64,000 nucleotides of DNA from Trichuris trichiura (Eukaryota > Nematoda > Enoplea > Trichinellida > Trichuridae), in the NCBI GenBank assembly GCA_037903355.1, contig JBAJFE010000004.1, positions 4,820,001 through 4,884,000 of the forward strand, written 5' to 3'. Position numbers and translations under genes: made by a program. The notes under the pieces are model-generated. The model made no database searches. It saw only the letters and a program-made list of their open reading frames with translations, and was not told where the DNA came from. Below are positions 50,512-59,296 of this stretch, piece by piece (position 1 is the stretch's first letter; each line of letters starts with the position of its first letter).

Positions 50512-51514
50512 TCGTACGGAAATAATCGTTTTTGATAAGGCCAAAAACTATGCTTGGAGCTGTCAAGCCTGGAACACATCCCGTCTTCAGCGTGGTACGT
50601 GGATGGCATTTCTATTTTGCTAATTTTGGAACGCGTAAGAAAACGCTAGCAAGATTAGAACGAATACATAACTTATTTTACAGTTACTGAAATATACTTA
50701 CGCATAACTTTGCGGATGTCATCGACTTTTCGAGCCAGAATGCCAGGACTGTCGAAACTATTGACTAAAGGAACTAATCCGTAGCGAGAAAGTAAACCGT
50801 ATGTAGGTTTGAAGCCAACTACACCACACAGGGCAGCAGGATTACGTATTGATCCTCCTGTATCTGAACCCAATGCGCTGCAAGAACGTATTATCAAAAA
50901 CACGAACTTTTTACTGTACAAGCAGTTTACAATTTAGCTACACCACTGGCAACAACTGCTGCGCTACCACCGGAACTACCACCAGCTATGTACCAATCAT
51001 GATCTATTTTACTGGCAATATCTGTTGCCAAGGTCCAGGGGTTTTTCACTGGCCCGAATCTGGTTTTTAAACTGCTAGAGCTAAAAACAAGCTTAACTAG
51101 AAAACAGTGAAACGGAACAAACTTAACATTACCCCATGGAAAATTCATCCATGTTTGTCTTACCCAACAGAATGCAGCCAGCTTGTAGCAGCCGCTCAAC
51201 CAAAGTTGCGTTATACGATGGCGCATAGTTCGAAAGCATTAAAGAGCCAAGTGTTGTTCCTACTTTCTTCGTGCTGAAACAATCTTTTAACGCAAATGGT
51301 ACGCCGAAAAGAGAACCTGGAAAGCCCATTCACTTGAATAAAGCACTTGTAACTAAGCACAGTAGTATCTACCTTTCGCAGTGGTGCTACTATTTAACAG
51401 AGCTGCTTCGGACAACGCTTCTCCAAACGTAGTTGTTACAAACATGTTGAGCTTTTGTAATCTTTGCGCTAATACTACGCATTCTTGTATTGTCTCAAAG
51501 ACTGTTCGATTCAT
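41933..51514 (-). CDS. QRSL1: Glutamyl-tRNA(Gln) amidotransferase subunit A, mitochondrial (GatA/QRSL1)
   Basis: This amidase subunit of the GatCAB complex converts Glu-tRNA(Gln) to Gln-tRNA(Gln) in mitochondria. Exons in transcript order: 51514-51373, 51316-51133, 51080-50931, 50877-50702, 44982-44870, 44818-44623, 44577-44460, 44416-44208, 42105-41933. All introns are GT..AG and all phases agree, giving about 486 aa (human about 528). The Ser-cisSer-Lys triad is visible: Lys58 in VPFALKD, the cis-serine in GGSSGGSAA (about 144) and the nucleophile Ser168 in [38 protein letters not shown] and [12 protein letters not shown] follow in family order. The N-terminus is uncertain. The ATG at 51514 is in frame, but the family usually has about 15 more residues. 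An acceptor-like AG sits at 51541-51542, so another 5' exon is possible; a DNA transposon starts only 90 bp upstream. Intron 4 (44983-50701) holds a Tigger transposon. Confidence 0.93.
42422..42750. mobile_element. Tigger-type MITE in a GatA intron
   Basis: The ends CAGCTGAACCTCCAAAGTTG and AACTTACGGAGGTTCAACTG form an inverted repeat flanked by TA. The interior matches the terminal regions of the Tigger copies at 32457-34671 and 47455-49603. It is an internal-deletion derivative of that family. Confidence 0.8.
43005..43260. mobile_element. Relative of the GGCCCAGTT MITE
   Basis: AAGAACTCTCCCTACCTAAG and TTGGCCCAGTT at 43033-43075 match the arm of the MITE at 9568-9790. A partial complement (AACTGGGCGCTATAAG) is at 43233-43250. 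It is intronic in GatA. Confidence 0.5.
43726..43870. repeat. Direct-repeat partner of 46063-46235, PLE-like
   Basis: AAGTAAAAAGTAAG, GAATTAGAAAAACAGTCTTC and ACCTTGTC recur in the same order near 46063-46135. Both copies end near a PLE-type CTGA .. GAAAGC-like hairpin, but it is very worn. Confidence 0.45.
45537..45870. mobile_element. PLE foldback in GatA intron 4
   Basis: Arms at about 45537-45605 and 45795-45865 are inverted copies (TTTAA .. AACGTTT .. GAGCTTTC). Cores face outward: 45599-45628 on the minus strand is well kept; about 45783-45812 on the plus strand has a shortened stem II. Confidence 0.7.
45599..45628 (-). ncRNA. Hammerhead-ribozyme-like core in PLE
   Basis: On the minus strand: CTGATGA, stem CGAGTC .. 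GACCCG with one mismatch, then AAAGC. Confidence 0.55.
46720..47195 (+). mobile_element. 3' fragment of the CTCGCGTTAT-ended DNA transposon
   Basis: It matches 35920-37005 (minus the PLE) and 52740-53145, ending ATTCTCGCGTTATACGACAAC. The left part is missing. It lies in GatA intron 4. Confidence 0.7.
47455..49603 (+). mobile_element. Tigger-family DNA transposon, longest copy
   Basis: The left end CAGCGGAACTACCAAAGTTG and the right end GAGGTTCAACT fit the Tigger ends seen at 42422-42750. The element contains the transposase pseudogene at 48019-49542 and lies in GatA intron 4, in antisense orientation to the host gene. Confidence 0.85.
48019..49542 (+). pseudogene. Tigger/pogo transposase, decayed
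   Basis: Three open pieces follow one another in family order. The first, 48019-48252, is the helix-turn-helix beginning [18 protein letters not shown], with [20 protein letters not shown]. The second, 48396-48947, is the DDE domain with [11 protein letters not shown] around the first acidic residue and [11 protein letters not shown] at the second. The third, 49021-49542, is an acidic C-terminus. The second catalytic position reads Asn where Asp is expected, and the region of the third motif is frameshifted (near 48935). Two or more frame breaks separate the pieces, so it cannot be active. Confidence 0.85.
49604..50432. other. GatA intron 4, right part
   Basis: A weak hammerhead-like string (CTGATGACGTGTC .. 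GGATATGAAAA) lies at 50055-50082. Nothing else was recognised. Confidence 0.35.
50433..50511. repeat. (ATT)n microsatellite
   Basis: About 25 trinucleotide units, with ACT variants at the left end. It produces a spurious poly-isoleucine frame on the minus strand. Confidence 0.97.
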
Positions 51515-52380
51515 TACCAGATTGAAATCAGATAGGTGACCTAAAAGTTAAAACCATAACGCCTCGGAGGTTGGAGAACACATAAAGAGACGGAAGCAAC
51601 ATCGAGGTAGTTCTCGCATAACACGTTTTTTGCTCATATGCGATTTTACCGGCTGAAAAGCAGGGGTGTATGGCAAAGCTGCCCTGTGTTTTCTTCCACC
51701 GACGGTAAACGTAGAACACGCTCTGATCTTGTGCACGTTTTTCGGTCATGCATTAGCGAAGCGGTCTAGGATCTATATCAGAAGCTTTAACTTCAGAATG
51801 GCCATTGATTTTAAAGACTTTGTGCCTTAAGCTCAGGTATGTAAAATTACTGAAAGCTGCGCCCAGCTGGCAAACAGGCTAGGCTTTGAAAATATCGAAT
51901 ATCAGGATGTTGAAGACACTTTGAATCGTCAGGATAAGCTGACCCTCGGTGAGCTGCAAAGAAAATAGGAGGAACAGAAGAAGCAGATGATGATGATGAA
52001 AACAAGGAAATTCCTCAGGGACAACTGACTACTGCTGAACTGTAAGATGCTCTGCAAACTATTGAACAGCGGTTACAGCGGTCCGGAGGCAATGATTTTA
52101 ATGCAGAGCAAATCAAAATAACCAAAAGAGGCGTCGCAACTAGCTTGGAATTACAAAGGTATCTGCTGTAGAAAAAAAGAAGACCATATGTAAAACAAAA
52201 GAAGCACGAATTCTACTTTACTGCGATGAAGAAACATAGTGACAACGAAACGTTATTTCATACGTCTGATATGACCCATTTCGCTCAGGACAGTGATATT
52301 AAAAAAGTGAGTCCAATAGAACTCCCATCTTTTCTAAGTACCAAGTCATTTTTAATAAAATTAACAGGACCGCTTTCCAT

Positions 52381-52723
52381 CACTACTTCATACGGTATGT
52401 GTTCTTGCCCGTTGATGGGTTCTGAAATTAAACCGAAGCAAATGCCCTACCAACGGACGGATGAGCAATTATTAAGGAAAAATACAGAACAAATTCTTAA
52501 TGGTACCATTACCACCATCGCTGACGACGGGACAAGGTTAGTCCCGAAAGCTCCGAAACTGTTAAGAATTTGTTCTGTATTTTTCCTTAATAATTGCTCA
52601 TCCATCCGTTGGTAGGGCATTTGCTTCGGTTTAATTTCAGAACCCATCAACGGGCAAGAACACATACCGTATGAAGTAGTGATGAAGATCCACTGCCCCG
52701 TTAAGAAACACCCTGTGTTCAAG
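52381..52723 (+). mobile_element. PLE foldback with tail at right
   Basis: The duplication ACCGCTTTCCAT/ACCACTTTCCAT (52369-52380 and 52724-52735) has one mismatch. Arms of about 130 bp are almost exact. The tail at the right holds GCCCCGTTAAGAAACACCC. One intact hammerhead-like core sits at the centre. Confidence 0.88.
52521..52550 (+). ncRNA. Hammerhead-ribozyme-like core in PLE
   Basis: CTGACGA, perfect stem CGGGAC .. GTCCCG around AAGGTTA, then AAAGCTCCG. It is nearly identical to 18612-18641. Confidence 0.7.
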
Positions 52724-54005
52724 ACCACTTTCCATTGGGTAAAGACGAGAGAATCTTTCTCGTGAAAGGCACTTTGAACTCTATGCGCTGTAAAGAGTTC
52801 TATTATAAAAGTTACTCACTTAATATAAGACTGCGATAAAAGGAAAGATGTTATTCAGATCAAGTGAAAGAGGATTTATACCTTCAGGTGCATAGAGGCT
52901 GAATAAATAGCTCAGGTGCAGAATAGTTCTCTTTTCAACGCAGTTTATTGACGCTTTTTTCTTTGTTTTTGCTTACAAGTAAACAATCTACCTAATGCTT
53001 TGAATCAGATCTTGATTTCTCTTATACTTTACGTGTCTCCTATAACGCAGTTTTGTGTAAAGCAAGGTTTTTCAGGATTTTCAAGTGGTAATCAAAAAAA
53101 AAGGATTTTCAAGTGACCAAATTCTCGCGTTATATGAGAGCTACATGAACTGTTCACAACTGAACATAATATGTGGTAAAGGATAATTATTATTCAAAAG
53201 TTACTTTTACCAAATAAACAGTTTATTAGCCGTGGTAAAGATAGCCGAATTAACGGAACTTGATGCGTTCATCATCGGCATTTAGGTATTAAAGCATAGT
53301 TTTTCATAATGTTGATACAGAAATACTACTTGTTAAATGTTTTAATTGGCGAAGTTTTCAGGAGCCACCGGTTCCCGTTTTCAGCGCAGAACGTATGGCA
53401 GCACATAAATGGTCAGACTAACTGCTTTAAAAGCCGAAATTCCTGGGACGCTTTAAATAAGGTACAATAATAAGAAGGGAAGAAAGGGTAAAGGAAAGGA
53501 AAGTGTAACAGAGAGCAGGGAAGGGCGAATTTTTGAAAAAGAAGGAAGAACAGTTGGAGGAACGGGAGATTTCCGCGGTCCCAAGAAACCGTCGAACATA
53601 ATTATTGTACAAATGCGGGAGATTCTTGTAAAAGGCGGCAGATTGTGACCCCGATTATGTTAGCCTAGGAGTCGCTTACTGCGATGCTACTGCCCCTGTT
53701 AATTTTTGTATCGTACTTTGTGCAAGGTGCTTCTTTTATCTTTCTGAACATAAATTGCCCTTCTTTGCAGAACACTGCGCTGCATGCTGTGCTACTACTG
53801 CTGACGTCCGAGTGGCCTGCTCCATCGCGTCGCGCGAATCAAGCGTTGGCAGGCGTCCTCGTGATGTATTGGAAGGTTCTCTGTTCAATCGGTTAACTGC
53901 ATTTCTGTACCATGTTACGGCCTTCAAGTGCTACTGGCATTTGTGCGCTAACATATTAGCCGTTTCCCCAATAAATGAGGCTGAACATTCACGTTCTATT
54001 AGATG

Positions 54006-55252
54006 TGAGAAAGAGTTCTGAGCGCTACGGTTCTGGTTTGAAATTCTCTTCCACTGCGCAAGCTGGTGAATTGATTTTGTGTGGGCACAATTAAGGCGAA
54101 CATCAGTTTCACCCTCAAAAAAATTTTAGTTTCACAGGTCTAGTCACTGTTTCATTATGCTTTTTTCATGGACACCGAGAAAGAACAATTTCGAAATGTG
54201 CTATCTTCTCCTTTTAAACGAGGAAAGACAATAGCGGAAAGGAAGAAAATTTTGCGCAACACTAATGCCGATGGGGTTGTACCAGTAGCCACATGTCGAA
54301 GGTCGCATAGTCGTTTCCAGAGCGGGAGCTTTGAGGTAAGCGACCGACAGGGCGCCCCTCAAAGATTGAACATGGAAATTTCTAGATCCTGCTGGATGAC
54401 AACTCAGCTATGACGACGAAACAACTAGCGGAGGCACCTGATGTGCACCGCACCATCGTAAGTTTGCACCTCCATGAAATGGAAAAGATACAGAAGTATG
54501 GCAAATGGGTGCCACATCCATTATCAAAATCTGCCAAAACTGAACGTCTCAGCACGTGCAGAGATGCTAAAAAATCGTAGAAGAAAAAGTTTTCTTTGGC
54601 GAATCGTTACTAGAGATGAAAAACGGATCCTATTTGAAGGTTCCAAAAGAAAACGGCATTGCGTTGACCAAGGCGAAGCGATCACTTCCATACCAACGGC
54701 CAACATCTTTGGAAAAAAGATGCTGCTCTGCGTATAGTGCGACCACAGTGGTGTGCGTCGCTTTGAACTGCTGAAACTAGCTCAGAAAGTTACTGCTGAC
54801 ATCTACCGCTCCCAACTCAGAAAATTGCCACAAATCCTGCAAGAAAAGCGGCAGAAATATGCGCATAACCAACGTCTTGTTTTTTTGTTGCACGACGACG
54901 CAAGACCTCACGTCGCTTCAGTGACAAAAGCACCACTCAGCAGCTGGGTTGGAGCAAGTTGCCTCATGCAGCATATTCACCGGGTTTTGCTCCACCAAAT
55001 CATTACATGTTCCGGCTCATGGTGCGTGGTCTGTTAGAAGTGCAAGTCAAAGAATTTGAGGACGTCAAAAAACGGGTGGGTAACTTCTTTGGATCAAAGC
55101 CCCGGACCCTCCAATGCGATAGCATCTTCTCTGCCGGAACTTTGGCAGAAAGGTGTTCAATGTAATGGAAACTGTATTTAATAAACGAAGTATACATAAT
55201 CTCGTTTTCTGAATGCTTGAAGTTGATGAAAAAACGCTCAGAACTTCTTCTC
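54006..55252 (+). mobile_element. Mariner element nested in the PLE
   Basis: The ends GTGAGAAAGAGTTCTGAGCG and CGCTCAGAACTTCTTCTCAC are near-perfect inverted repeats about 1.25 kb apart, the usual mariner length. The PLE endonuclease reading resumes on both sides. The TA duplication is not clear. Confidence 0.8.
54168..55165 (+). pseudogene. Mariner transposase, decayed
   Basis: It begins with a frame from MDTEKEQFRNVL. YGKWVPHPL, IVTRDEKRILFEG (first aspartate) and LLHDDARPHVAS (second) follow in broken frames. The third motif reads SPGFAPPNHYMF, with Asn in place of the usual Asp. Several frameshifts and stops; inactive. Confidence 0.8.
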
Positions 55253-56105
55253 ACACATGATATTTCGTAAACCGCTCCAGGGCATTGGTCCAATGGTACC
55301 TTTCCTCTGTTGTTACGTAGAATGGAGCGGAGGTTTGAGTTTTCTTTGAACCAGATCTTGAAGCCCAGCCTGTCTCCAAAACGTTTAATTTTTTCTCACA
55401 GGCTTGCATAATACGGAAGGATAAGCCACGGTTCCGAAACAGGTATTTTCGCTGAATTATTCAGTTAATGAGATGTGCGGGGTATCCATTTTCCTTCAAC
55501 GTTCTTTGCCTGTGCTCAACTTCTTGCCCTATTGGATTCCTGATCGAAAATGGCCAACGTGCGGTCAACTATGCCGTGTAAAGTTTCAATCATGACGTGT
55601 CGCGGATAATGCGACGTGAACTCCACGCGCTTGTCTCAATGTATAGGTTTTCAATAAACCATGGTTTGCATACCCCTTTGTAAATGAATGATGAGGATGT
55701 TCGGAAAGACTAGCGAATGTTCAGCTTCATACATTGGGAAAACGGCTAATACGTTAGCACACAGATACCCGGAACACATGAAGTTCTTAACATGATACCA
55801 GAACTCAGTTAACCGGTTGAACGGGGAACTTTTCAATACATCACGTCGACGCCCGCCAACACTTGATTCGCGCCACGCAATGGAGCAAGCTACTCAGACG
55901 TCAGCAGTAGCACAGCATGCAGCGCAATGTACAGGCCAACTTCATAAGAAGGTGTTCTGCAAAGAAGGGCAGTTTATGATCAGAAAGATAAAAGAAGCAC
56001 CTTTTTGAAGATATAGTGTCTTCGTACGGGACCAAATAATTTCATTTTATTTACATCATTAACAGAGCAATCAATTTATGTGATCCAGAATTTCTCCGAT
56101 CGGAA

Positions 56106-56789
56106 TTCAACTACATTAGAAAAAGGTTCTACAAAAATGACTACCCGAAATCTTTTATTGACCAAGTATTCAAGCAAAAGCTGCGCAACCAGGAATCACG
56201 GCAACTAAGTAATTTGCCAGATATACGCTTAGTTATCCCCTATGTGGCAGGGCTAGGAGAAAAGATTGTCCAGTTAGGAAAACGGTTAGGGTTCCGAGTC
56301 TTTTTCAAAGACTTCCTCAACCTCAGGACAATTCTCCGGAAGGACAAAACGAAAATCCCTGAAAACAAAAGGACAGGATTAGTCTACGCAATCGAATGTC
56401 CCTGTTCAGGAGTGTACATTGGGGAAACGGGCAACACCCTCGAACACAGATTCATTGAACACATAAAGGGGTTAACCACTTATAACAACGCTAAAAACAT
56501 TCTCAGCAACGGTAACAACCACACAAGACAACGTGGAAGACCAATATTAGACCCAAGGATCACCATGGAGAAAGCAATACTAGTCTCGGCTGTTGTGGAA
56601 CACGCATCACATTGCAATCTAAGCCTTGGCGCAAAAGTTTTATGTTATGAAAAGAATGCACGCTTACGAAAAATTAAGGAAGCTCTGTATATTAGAAACA
56701 ACACAACCTACAACCGAGATAAAGGAGCGGAAATAAATGAAATATGGACGAATATTGTAACCCGCTCGAATTGTTGCTCGCTCAACTAA
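56106..56789 (+). CDS. PLE GIY-YIG endonuclease domain, open but 5' truncated
   Basis: This is a continuous frame of about 227 codons beginning FNYIRKRFYKNDYP. It runs through the linker LVIPYVAGLGEKIVQLGKRL into a complete GIY-YIG nuclease: LVYAIECPC, GVYIGETGNT, RFIEHIKG, RQRGRPILDPRITMEKA and LRKIKEALYI. It ends NCCSLN at 56789. It has no start codon of its own because the upstream RT is missing. The lack of stops suggests a recent insertion, and it serves as the family reference for the worn copies at 2850-3975 and 62980-63420. Confidence 0.8.
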   Translation, partial: FNYIRKRFYKNDYPKSFIDQVFKQKLRNQESRQLSNLPDIRLVIPYVAGLGEKIVQLGKRLGFRVFFKDFLNLRTILRKDKTKIPENKRTGLVYAIECPCSGVYIGETGNTLEHRFIEHIKGLTTYNNAKNILSNGNNHTRQRGRPILDPRITMEKAILVSAVVEHASHCNLSLGAKVLCYEKNARLRKIKEALYIRNNTTYNRDKGAEINEIWTNIVTRSNCCSLN

Positions 56790-56927
56790 AATTGGATACA
56801 CCCGCTCGAACTGCTAACAGACAAAGAGAAAAGAACTACAAGGCCCACTTTAAAACACTGGCCTTTAAACAGCTGTACGCCTTGGACGTTACTAGTGCAC
56901 TTTATTCATACGTCAATCCTTAGACCG

Positions 56928-56957
56928 CTGATGACGGGTCAAGTTCGGACCTGAAAG
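56928..56957 (+). ncRNA. Hammerhead-ribozyme-like core in PLE
   Basis: CTGATGA, stem CGGGTC .. GGACCTG with one mismatch, then AAAG and TTACGG, a TACG loop-like step. Confidence 0.65.
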
Positions 56958-57500
56958 TTACGGACAGTTTATTAATAAAAGTTTTTTTCAACGGGACATA
57001 GAAAATCCGTACAAAAAAAAGCCAAAAAAAGAAGCACCTTACACAAAATACGATATAATAATTAACAGGGGTAGTACCATCGCAGTAAGCGACTCCTGGG
57101 CTAACATCATCAGGGTCACAATCTGCTGCTTTTTACGAGTATCTCCCGCACCTGTACAATAACTATGTTCGACGGTTTCATGGGACCATGAAATCCCCCC
57201 GTTCACCAATTGTTCTTCCTCCTTTTTCAAAAATTTGCCCTTCCCTGATTTCTGTTACACTTCCCTTTCATCACTGCACCTTATTTAAAACGTCCCAGGA
57301 ATTCCGTCCTTTAAGTAATTAGTCTGACTAGTGATGTGCTGGCATACGTTCTGCCAATCCTTATGCGCTGAAAACGGGAACCGTCGGTTCCCGTTTTACA
57401 GCTTCGCCAGTTACACATTTAACGGGCAGTACTTCCGTATCAACACTATGATCTTCCACATACCCGTCTAAAGGAGTTTCGTTTCTAAAGCACAATTTTT

Positions 57501-58879
57501 CAACCTGTTCCAGGCCAGCGGCAGCCCTCAACGGTGTCCCCCATACTTCTTATGGCGCTAGTATTCGCCCGGACTATGTCACCCACTCCTTCGTCTGATA
57601 TGAACGAATTGGCGTACCTCCTACAGATGTTTTATGCCCATTTTTAATTGAGTTTGCTGCTTTATCAGGACTTTCCGAGGTCAAAAAATTGCAGAAATGG
57701 AAAAGGATAGTTGATGACTCAAAACTTAATTTCGTAAGTTTAGAAATAACGCTGGCCAATACGAGTTACCCAGAATTATTTCTCACTGGAAGACGGATTA
57801 ACAATATGCAAGAGGTGACGTCATTCATTGTGAATCACGCGTAGAATGAGCTGGTATGCTGTTATGACAAAGTCAGTTGCAACTAGTGCCACAGGGTACC
57901 TATCGCAGCTGCAGGCATGGTCCCACTTGTCCAGAAGCACAGTTCATTCAGGCGATTTGGGTAAACAATTAGCCTGCAGGATACCAGGTCATACCGGAAA
58001 GAATTATTTCAGCTGTTAGGAGGACTTTTTATCTACTATTCATTTGCATTCAGCGCTACAACCGCCACTTTCCGAGTGTCCAAGGGGAGCTTTCATTTGC
58101 TTCCTTCTCGGCAGCCCTCTAAATCATCTAGTGTCCCCTTTTCTCACCCACCAGCTCTCCAGCCCCTCTTGAAAATCAATGCACTTTCTTTAACAACTTG
58201 CTCATCAATTCGCTGGTAGAGCGTTTGCATAGTTCAGTCGCAGACATCCGTAACAAGGCGGAAGGAGCGTAACCCAAGAACCAAGGTGAAAATTCATTAT
58301 CCTGTTAAAAGGCAGTGTTACGCTACAATAAGTGCAAACGTAAGTGACATCGGAGTTTGCGGAATTACGAGATCCCATGCTTAGAGAAATAAATTTCATT
58401 AAATTTGAGACGTGCTATTAAAAGCAGTTGCAGAAGATGTAAGATAGAGACTGCAAACTAACTTAAAACATCAAATGTTAACTCACCGAAGAACAAAAGT
58501 CAGACCAATTGATACAGTAAAACATTGTCGTACTTGAAAATCAGCGAATTCTAGTACGGACTGGTGAAACGTGTGACGCAACGTATTCTCTGTGTACTTA
58601 TCAGTTTTCGTGGTAAATCTTTATTACGGCTTTGTATTACCCGTTTTTGGTAGAAAAAAGGTTTATTTCCCGTTAAACGTAACAGGAAAAAAAACGAATC
58701 GAGATCTCGAAAACTGTCTGTTTCTTTCGTCAGTGATATATGGCACATGCAAGTTGTTAACGCCTGTAACGGTCTTGTATAGGGCAGATAATGGGTCAAT
58801 GAGCTAATGCGCAGCACCCACTCTGAACGGAAATAGCGCTTCATGCTGGCATCTACTCCTTATCACAATCAACTGGCGT
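57501..58879. other. Stretch without recognised gene; one lone PLE 3' end
   Basis: Around 58185-58250, AACTTGCTCATCAATTCGC and TGGTAGAGCGTTTGC resemble the 3' terminus of the PLE subfamily at 17988-18385, without an inverted partner. Nothing else was recognised. Confidence 0.4.
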
Positions 58880-59283
58880 TCTTGAACACTGGGTGCTTCG
58901 TAACGGGATGAGATTTCATGGTTTATGGTCTTCTACGGCTTTTCCCGTTTATCTGTTGTGCTTGTATCTGTAAATTAGACGAAACAACTGCTCTACCAAC
59001 GGATGGATGAGCCGTTATTAAGAAAAAGTACAGATATCAATACACTCAACTTTTTTAATGTTCAGAGTTTTCGGAACGCTCTAGTTCCGTCGTCAGTGAG
59101 GTGGTGGAGCTAGTTCAGAGCTTTCGGAACGCTCTGAACATTAAAAATGTTGAGTGTATTGATATCTGTACTTTTTCTTAATAACGGCTCATCCATCCGT
59201 TGGTAGAGCAGTTGTTTCGTCTAATTTACAGATACAAGCACAACAGATAAACGGGAAAAGCCGTAGAAGACCATAAACCATGA
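58880..59283. mobile_element. PLE foldback, near-perfect palindrome, copy 2
   Basis: It is the same tail and arms as 17988-18385 with few differences, but its flanks are unrelated. The exact duplication AATCAACTGGCGT is at 58867-58879 and 59284-59296. The central spacer runs in the opposite direction relative to the tail when compared with copy 1, and a partial repeat of the arm edge (GTTCAGAGCTTTCGGAACGC) lies right of it. Confidence 0.9.
59067..59096 (-). ncRNA. Hammerhead-ribozyme-like core in PLE copy 2
   Basis: On the minus strand: CTGACGA, stem CGGAAC .. GTTCCG, then AAAAC. In copy 1 the intact core is on the plus strand. Confidence 0.6.
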
Positions 59284-59296
59284 AATCAACTGGCGT

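Larger units (their letters stand above)
51605..53147 (+). mobile_element. DNA transposon with CTCGCGTTAT-type ends, copy 2
   Basis: The left end is TAGTTCTCGCATAACACG and the right end CTCGCGTTATATGAGAGCTA. The interior runs parallel to copy 1 (35064-37005) and holds the same transposase scrap near 52190-52245. A PLE is inserted at 52381-52723, at a different place from the PLE in copy 1. It begins 91 bp upstream of the assigned GatA start. Confidence 0.75.
56004..57027 (+). mobile_element. PLE insertion with intact endonuclease frame
   Basis: A perfect 13-bp duplication AAAGAAGCACCTT (55991-56003 and 57028-57040) flanks it. A tail at the left (CTTCGTACGGGACC) is followed directly by the 5'-truncated body; there is no inverted arm here. 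The 3' end carries a hammerhead-like core (56928-56957) and CTTTTTTTCAACGGGAC-type sequence. Confidence 0.88.
53305..57488 (-). mobile_element. Large head-to-head PLE dimer with two nested insertions
   Basis: The left half, read on the minus strand from about 55650 to 53305, has an RT tail piece, a linker (LGFKIWFKENSNLRSILR), an endonuclease fragment (FIGETAN, RLPTLDSRDAMEQA) and the 3' end. The right half, on the plus strand from about 55690, has the same endonuclease region and the 3' end at 57030-57450, then a tail (ACCCGTCTAAAGGAG). AGCATAGTTTTT/AGCACAATTTTT (53293-53304 and 57489-57500) is a likely duplication. A mariner (54006-55252) splits the left half and a second PLE (56004-57027) splits the right half. 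Confidence 0.8.

Noticed and set aside
50361..50609. Poly-isoleucine frame on the minus strand
   Set aside because: Translation of the (ATT)n microsatellite.
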